DNA of 64,000 nt, from positions 34,962,501 to 35,026,500 of the forward strand of contig NC_087251.1 of NCBI RefSeq assembly GCF_037042905.1, written 5' to 3'. The notes under the pieces were generated by a model. It saw only the letters and a list, made by a program, of their open reading frames with translations. It was not told where the DNA came from and ran no database searches. Positions 61,201 to 64,000 of the stretch are shown here, one piece after another. Positions within the stretch are counted from its first letter, which is position 1. Each line of letters begins with the position of its first letter. Source of the DNA: Lytechinus pictus (Eukaryota > Echinodermata > Echinoidea > Temnopleuroida > Toxopneustidae). The translations under genes and the position numbers were made by a program.

Positions 61201-63384
61201 GTGTATATATTTCTATTCACGGATTTGTGCAATTTATCTGAGCGGCTGGACCCCATTTTATCATCTGGCGAGCAAGAATTAAGGTAGGATCTAACTTTTA
61301 TATTTATATTAGGAGATCGGCTTTGCCAATTTCCTAAAGACCAAAACCAAACTGGTGTTGTTTAACACTTCTCTTATATCTCTGTATATAGATAATTATA
61401 ATAATAATAATCCGTTTTTTATATAGCGCTTAATACATCGGAACGACGTGTCTAAGCGCTTTTAATACAGATATATTATTACCCCGGTCATCGGATTCAA
61501 TCAGTCATTCCCGCACACAATGTGTGCACATCCTCCACTACCGGGCTTATGTTAAATCAACACCGGTGTTTTTGCAGTGTGTGGTACATAAATGCCAGAC
61601 GATTCAAGTGGTGGAAAATGCATGTCAGACGCCCGTCCTGCATGGTCAGATGGTATGCTTCTCTGTCGATATGGTTGATTACCCTTGGTACCAATCAGAA
61701 ATCATATTTCTCTCAAAATATCTTATTCAAAATGCAGGCTTTGCTATTCTTTCTTGCTGGCTACGAGACGACAAACGTCACGCTTGGTTTCCTAGCCTAC
61801 TCTCTAGCTACCAACCCTGATATTCAGGACCAACTGATCGAGGAGGTGGATGAAATTACACCAACGAGAGATCTAGTCGACTATAACTCGATCGTAAAGA
61901 TGTCCTTACTCGACATGGTGGTCTGTGAGACACTCAGGTTGTATCCGCCCGCAGTTCTGTAAGTAAAAGCACCTTTACCTTGCCATCCTGTCCACCCCTG
62001 CTTGCCTCTCTTTTACGTCCTGTACCTGATTCTGCTTCTGTCCCTTATCCTTACCACTCCTAAACCAACGTTTAATGTCTATATTCGTATGAGAGGTTAC
62101 TGATTCACATTTCTTTTAGCCGTTATCGCACTTAATTTTCTTGATACTTTCTCTTGAACGACAGGGGTGATCGAGGTTGTAGTGAAACACACACCGTTGA
62201 AGGATTTACCATTGAAAAGGGAAGTCAGGTCTTCTACTCCATCTATAATATCCATCGCGATCCCTCTCTTTGGCCGGAACCCGAGAAATTTGATCCATCA
62301 AGGTTTGTTCTATGTAAAAATGCTTCTACATAAAAAGAATAAAGGTATTAGTCAAAATTCGATAGAGTCATCTTCTATACCAACAAACTCTCTCCCTGGC
62401 AGTTTGATATCATAATATTTACAACTGTTTCATCCTATTACCACGTTTGTTATGCACATAATAATAATTTGATCATGCTAAATCCAGTTGATTTCAGTTC
62501 ATCCTCTTGTTTCGAATCACTTAATCAGGTAAATGCGTAATATATCTTTTCTCTGATCATAACCATGTATGCTGAAGACTTTAATTAACACACGAAAAAT
62601 GCGCAAGCTCTTAAAAAATATTGACAATCCTGTTAATCCTGCAGGTTTAGCAAGGAGAATCGTGCCAACCGGCACCCGATGGCCTGGATACCATTTGGTG
62701 CTGGACCTAGGAATTGTATCGGAATGCGGTTTGCTTTGATGGAGATGAAGATGGCGGTTGTTCGTATCCTCCAGAAATACCGATTTGTGCCAAGTCCAAA
62801 AACAGAGGTAAGATCACAAGATTAAACAAATAATTTATTAAGGGTTCGGGAACAAATGAACCATTTAAGAAAATGAAAAAGCTTTCATGGCATGAGCAGA
62901 TTCAAATTAAACGACCCAAGTACTATGCTCAACAGTGCAGGTGGATGAAAGTCAACGAATTGATTACAGACAGAATCCGCAAAGCTGGACTTATTAATTA
63001 AGAAACTTCCAACTTTTGTTTACAATTTGGTTAGGGTATAATGTTATGTGACTGCCATAATTCAACATGAACAAGAGTCACAATTTGCTATGATTTTCCG
63101 GAATTTTTGCTCATTTGCATTTTAAGACTTAACTGCAACCAGAGAATTTTCGCAATGCGCCCGCTTTCTGGAGGCTTTGTAGAGTATTTGTGTATTTTTT
63201 GTTTAATTTTCGTTAATTTACTTAGGCAATTTAACTAAAATCAGTATCATTAATTTTACTTTTAATCAGATTGCTGTTATAGTTAAAATGTTTTTATCTC
63301 TTCTAGATTCCTGTAAAGTTCGGCACTGGAAACAATCTCAAACCTGATGGCGGTATGTTCCTTGGGATCGAAGAGCGCAAGTAA
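48001..63384 (+). CDS. Cytochrome P450 B, CYP3 clan (CYP3A-like), 13 coding exons
   Basis: Tandem paralogue of P450 A, same strand, with every splice phase conserved. Exons: 48001-48071, 49548-49641, 50719-50771, 51494-51590, 51970-52086, 52444-52532, 53173-53321, 54652-54782, 55559-55726, 61738-61958, 62165-62302, 62645-62807, 63307-63384; 522 residues. Visible features: a hydrophobic N-terminal anchor; [14 protein letters not shown], the proline-rich hinge typical of microsomal P450s; the C-helix RWKNVR; the I-helix AGYETT (330-335); the K-helix ETLR (387-390); EKFDPSRF; and the haem loop [10 protein letters not shown] with cysteine 467. As in A, a longer charged linker precedes the I-helix. 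Intron 9 is 6.0 kb against 0.5 kb in A because of the LTR retrotransposon. The coding exons are intact. Substrate unknown; an ER-bound NADPH-P450-reductase partner is assumed from the family. Confidence 0.92.
52238..52298 (+). repeat. (TCTA)n microsatellite
   Basis: About 15 uninterrupted TCTA units in P450 B intron 5, preceded by CA- and TA-rich sequence. Confidence 0.9.
53347..53510. repeat. MITE with 6-bp target duplication
   Basis: TATGGCGCGCCAAGTGTCCG at the left and CGGACACTTGGCCCGCCATA at the right are near-perfect inverted repeats of about 25-28 bases (CCAGT/ACTGG inside). ATACAC precedes (53341-53346) and follows (53511-53516) the element. Inner TCGTATACGA and TTGTATACGG words also fold. 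P450 B intron 7. Confidence 0.65.
53563..54215. repeat. Inverted-repeat element, arms about 75 bp
   Basis: GGCTTGCAACGTTTACCCAC, TAATCACGTCACAGCGCG and CTATCACGTTACATTC on the left are matched inversely by ACGTGATAGCGCACCGTGAC, GTGATTACGTGAGTAAACG and TTGCAAGCCGACACG on the right, around about 500 non-coding bases. P450 B intron 7. Confidence 0.55.
55239..55399. repeat. MITE, family F copy 2
   Basis: GGGGTAGCGTTTCATGAAAG at the left; GTTGAAGAAAAGCTCCCC at the right. Inner GACTTGTCGGACATTTTATC and CGGCCAATCAAAATCAAGG match 47485-47643 in reverse orientation. P450 B intron 8. Confidence 0.6.
55881..56744 (+). repeat. Left LTR
   Basis: Begins TGTAGTGACTTGACTATATC and ends GCCAATTTCCTAA. It aligns without gaps to the right LTR; the one difference I noticed is T here against C there, in GAACTTG(T/C)AGG (left at about 56191). 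It contains a 184-codon open frame (56016-56570), present in both LTRs and without a recognisable family. Confidence 0.93.
56747..56764 (+). other. Primer-binding site, tRNA-Trp type
   Basis: TGGTGACCCCGACGTGAT starts two bases after the LTR end. It is complementary to the 3' end of animal tRNA-Trp (with CCA) over 18 bases, as I recall that tRNA. The CsRn1 group is known for tRNA-Trp priming. Confidence 0.75.
56912..57196 (+). CDS. Truncated gag (94 codons) with CHCC knuckle
   Basis: The ATG opens a frame that ends at TAG 57194-57196. Residues about 16-42 look like a short coiled segment ([20 protein letters not shown]), then a basic stretch, then the zinc knuckle [18 protein letters not shown] (C-x2-H-x9-C-x3-C). 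Gag proteins of this group are usually near 300 residues; here the whole capsid-forming part that should precede the coiled segment is missing. It is followed by pol in the -1 frame with a 118-base overlap. Confidence 0.75.
   Translation: MTIRNVSSTPESFLSPIDQLSAQADQLTMQIQALTMLKNQRGTCSRQRKSVSRSEQHAGAQCWYHWKHGSSAQKCIGPCSFSARQAQGNGPAKE
57094..60345 (+). CDS. pol: protease, RT, RNase H, integrase
   Basis: The frame is open from 57076 and has no ATG near its start (57094 is GTG), so it is expected to be made by -1 frameshifting from gag. Numbering from 57094: protease DTG at 63-65; reverse transcriptase with YLDD at 365-368; RNase H first Asp about 518 and TDHKPL downstream; integrase HHCC zinc region from His 705; catalytic Asp 771, Asp 830 and Glu 866 (DD35E). 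A GPF/Y-type module ([16 protein letters not shown]) lies near the C-terminus. No stop or frameshift interrupts the 1083 codons, so pol looks competent. No chromodomain was recognised after the GPF module. Confidence 0.92.
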   Translation: MLVSLEAWEQCSKVHRSLLFLSKTGPGKRSRQGIAATNPLGSTQPSRLFFVNDKYTGTRYLVDTGAEVSIFPHSKLGKPARVDATNIQLQAVNRSPIKTFGQKSFTLDLGLRRVFRWIFVVTDIPTPILGADFLDQFGLLVDIKHRRLIDTKTTLTVQGCGSYTGTISPMYVQHDSSERFHSILRQYPDITRPVYKHSGVKHTTTHHIPTRGPPAAARPRRLAPDRQRIAQAEFEHMLELGIIRQSESNWSSPLHMVPKKTPGDWRPCGDYRLLNARTVPDRYPIPHLQDFSSTLAGKTFFSKIDLVRAYHQIPVEPSDIHKTAVTTPFGLFEFVRMPFGLRNAAQTFQRLMDTVIRGLPFVYVYLDDILVASSSQDEHETHLRQLFDRLQEYGIIVNPSKCQFGASSLSFLGHMVDNTGIRPLSDKVKIIRDFPAPTSLTKLREFLGLINFYRRFIPRCAEVLQPLTDLLKNRTKKNMPIDLGEKELLAFNHAKDQLANSTVLVHPRTDVPLCLLVDASDVGVGGAIQQRVDGVWQPLAFFSKRLQPAETKYSTFGRELLAAYLGIKHFRHLLEGRSFTIYTDHKPLTHALRSKPDRHSPREIRQLDFISQFTSDIQHISGKENTAADALSRLYIDRVDSSSIIDFAAIAKDQEDETEVKDSSLQLKSIALPGSTTTILCDISTGTARPLVPVKHRRALFDSLHGLSHPGIRATQKLITERFVWPSINADVRKWAKTCLECQKCKVHRHTKAPLGTFTSPDARFSHVHIDLVGPLPSSEGNNYLLTCVDRYTRWPEAIPIPDITAETVARAFVARWVAVFGAPTTLTTDRGRQFESALFLSLTNLLGTKRIRTTAYHPAANGLVERFHRQLKASLKAHNKVRWTESLPLVLLGIRTAIKADIGCSAAELVFGTTVTLPAQFVAPSQIDSADDPSNYAHRLKRMMRELHPTPTRKQQTRTQVHPELHYSSHIFLRDDTVTKPLQPPYRGPFRVIRRTDKYFTIDYNGKHENVSVDRLKPAFIEQEATTPFHHQDPPDQVHQQSNSTDLAGDPDDKHMPPEIRKTRSGRHVRFPAKYVQFFGDG
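57172..57216 (+). promoter_or_regulatory. -1 ribosomal frameshift signal (gag-pol)
   Basis: GGGAAAC (57172-57178) is read G-GGA-AAC in the gag frame, exactly the X-XXY-YYZ form. After a 6-base spacer, GCCAAGG (57185-57191) can pair with CCTTGGC (57210-57216), a 7-bp stem whose loop contains the gag stop. Slippage by one base enters the pol frame at 57178. Confidence 0.75.
60461..60469 (+). other. Polypurine tract
   Basis: AGGGGGGAG lies four bases before the right LTR, the expected place for plus-strand priming. Confidence 0.75.
60474..61337 (+). repeat. Right LTR
   Basis: Same length and sequence as the left LTR except for the noticed C at about 60784. It is followed by AGACC, the presumed target duplication. 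The same 184-codon frame occurs at 60609-61163 with one Val-to-Ala difference. Confidence 0.93.
61385..61545 (-). repeat. SINE/LINE tail-type repeat, family C copy 2
   Basis: The minus strand shares GTGTGCGGGAATGAC, CCGATGACCGGGGTAATA and AGCGCTATATAAAA with 9524-9665. It lies between the retrotransposon and P450 B exon 10. Confidence 0.5.
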
Positions 63385-64000
63385 ACTTCGTGTCACACAA
63401 TATACATGATGTGAAACATAGATGAGAGACCAAATCAATAAGAAATTGAATATGCGATAAAGAGATGATCACAGTGCTATAAAATCACATATTAATTTTC
63501 ATTTTCATATTGGTCAATATTGTTCCTCAGTAATCGTAAGTAAACATAATCCATTTTCTCTATTTTCGCTCTCGTCAACATCGGATGTGCCAAGATTCAG
63601 TGAATGGGATGATATTCAAAATCTTTTTAATGATAAAAAAATCAATGTGGGACAGGGATTCAGGTTATCAAAGAAATGAAACAGGTCTTATCAACCGACA
63701 TCAAATGAACTCAAACTCAAATGAACTCAAATGAAAAGTGTACATAATTTAGCCGTAAGTCCTAATTAATAAGAGATTCATTCTATTAATAAGGAATTCA
63801 TTCAAGTAATAAGGTAACAACTAATATGGTATCACTTTTAGTACTATTACATATCAGCCTAAATTGAGTTGAAGTGTGAACTATAAACTATAGCCGTAGG
63901 CTATACTCAGTCCTTGGTATATTACATATTTGATTTTTGGCAATGTTTTATATTAAAAAAAAATAAAACCGACATCTTGTAAAAAAAGAAAATTTTGAAA
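63385..64000. other. 3' flank of P450 B
   Basis: AT-rich, no open frame of note. It contains direct CAAATGAACTCAAA repeats (about 63704-63736), repeated AATAAG(A/G)(A/G)ATTCATT words (about 63766-63805), and an AATAAA at 63962-63967 that could end the P450 B transcript about 580 bases after the stop. Confidence 0.5.

Larger units (their letters stand above)
55881..61337 (+). mobile_element. Ty3/gypsy LTR retrotransposon, CsRn1-like
   Basis: A 5457-bp element in P450 B intron 9, same strand as the gene. It has two 864-bp LTRs, AGACC on both flanks (55876-55880 and 61338-61342; a 4-base GACC reading with LTRs one base longer is equally possible), a primer-binding site, a short gag, a long pol and a polypurine tract. 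The CsRn1 assignment rests on the tRNA-Trp-type primer site and on the CHCC-type gag zinc knuckle (CWYH...C...C). Pol order is protease, RT, RNase H, integrase, which defines Ty3/gypsy. No envelope-like ORF was seen. LTR near-identity marks it as recent. Confidence 0.93.

Noticed and set aside
61522-61962. 146-codon frame beginning upstream of P450 B exon 10
   Set aside because: Only the part from 61738 is exon; the upstream part reads a repeat and the intron, and the AG at 61736-61737 restores the paralogue's boundary.

Overview
The window looks like AT-rich nuclear DNA from a marine invertebrate deuterostome, most likely an echinoderm such as a sea urchin. That is an inference from the large intron-rich genes, the many foldback/MITE repeats beginning with motifs like GGGCCC-GTTTCATAAAG, tRNA-derived SINE-like repeats with GCGCTATA-type tails, and the mix of Tc1, LINE and Ty3/gypsy elements. 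No bacterial, organellar or CRISPR features were seen.

Three host genes are supported exon by exon. (1) VPS54 lies on the minus strand (7000-29917, 26 coding exons, about 1105 codons). It is the GARP-complex tethering subunit and carries an N-terminal exon with two zinc-finger-like motifs. (2) A CYP3A-like cytochrome P450 lies on the plus strand (32850-41921, 13 coding exons, 525 codons). (3) Its tandem paralogue (48001-63384, 13 coding exons, 522 codons) has the same number of coding exons and the same splice phases. VPS54 and the first P450 are divergent and share a 2.9-kb intergenic region. All exon joins below were chosen so that GT/AG sites, reading phase and family alignment agree; no transcript data were available.

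Layout: 1-6999 is the region downstream of VPS54, rich in repeats. 7000-29917 is VPS54, with MITEs, SINE-like repeats and LINE tails in its introns. 29918-32849 is the divergent intergenic region. 32850-41921 is P450 A. 41922-48000 is a repeat nest: an inverted-repeat element, a LINE 3' end split by a 2.16-kb Tc1-like transposon, and a MITE. 48001-63384 is P450 B, whose ninth intron is expanded to 6 kb by a 5.46-kb Ty3/gypsy (CsRn1-like) LTR retrotransposon. 63385-64000 is the 3' flank.

The most noteworthy items are: (a) the retrotransposon, with LTRs differing at one noticed position, a tRNA-Trp-type primer site, an intact pol, a gag reduced to 94 codons without the capsid region, and a textbook -1 frameshift signal (GGGAAAC, 6-nt spacer, 7-bp stem); (b) a Tc1 element whose catalytic spacing is DD38E, inserted at a TA inside a LINE reading frame that reads through when the element is removed; (c) the zinc-finger extension of VPS54; (d) out-of-frame upstream ATGs immediately before both P450 starts, one of them a minimal ATG-TGA; and (e) a strand-biased series of long G-runs across the P450 region.
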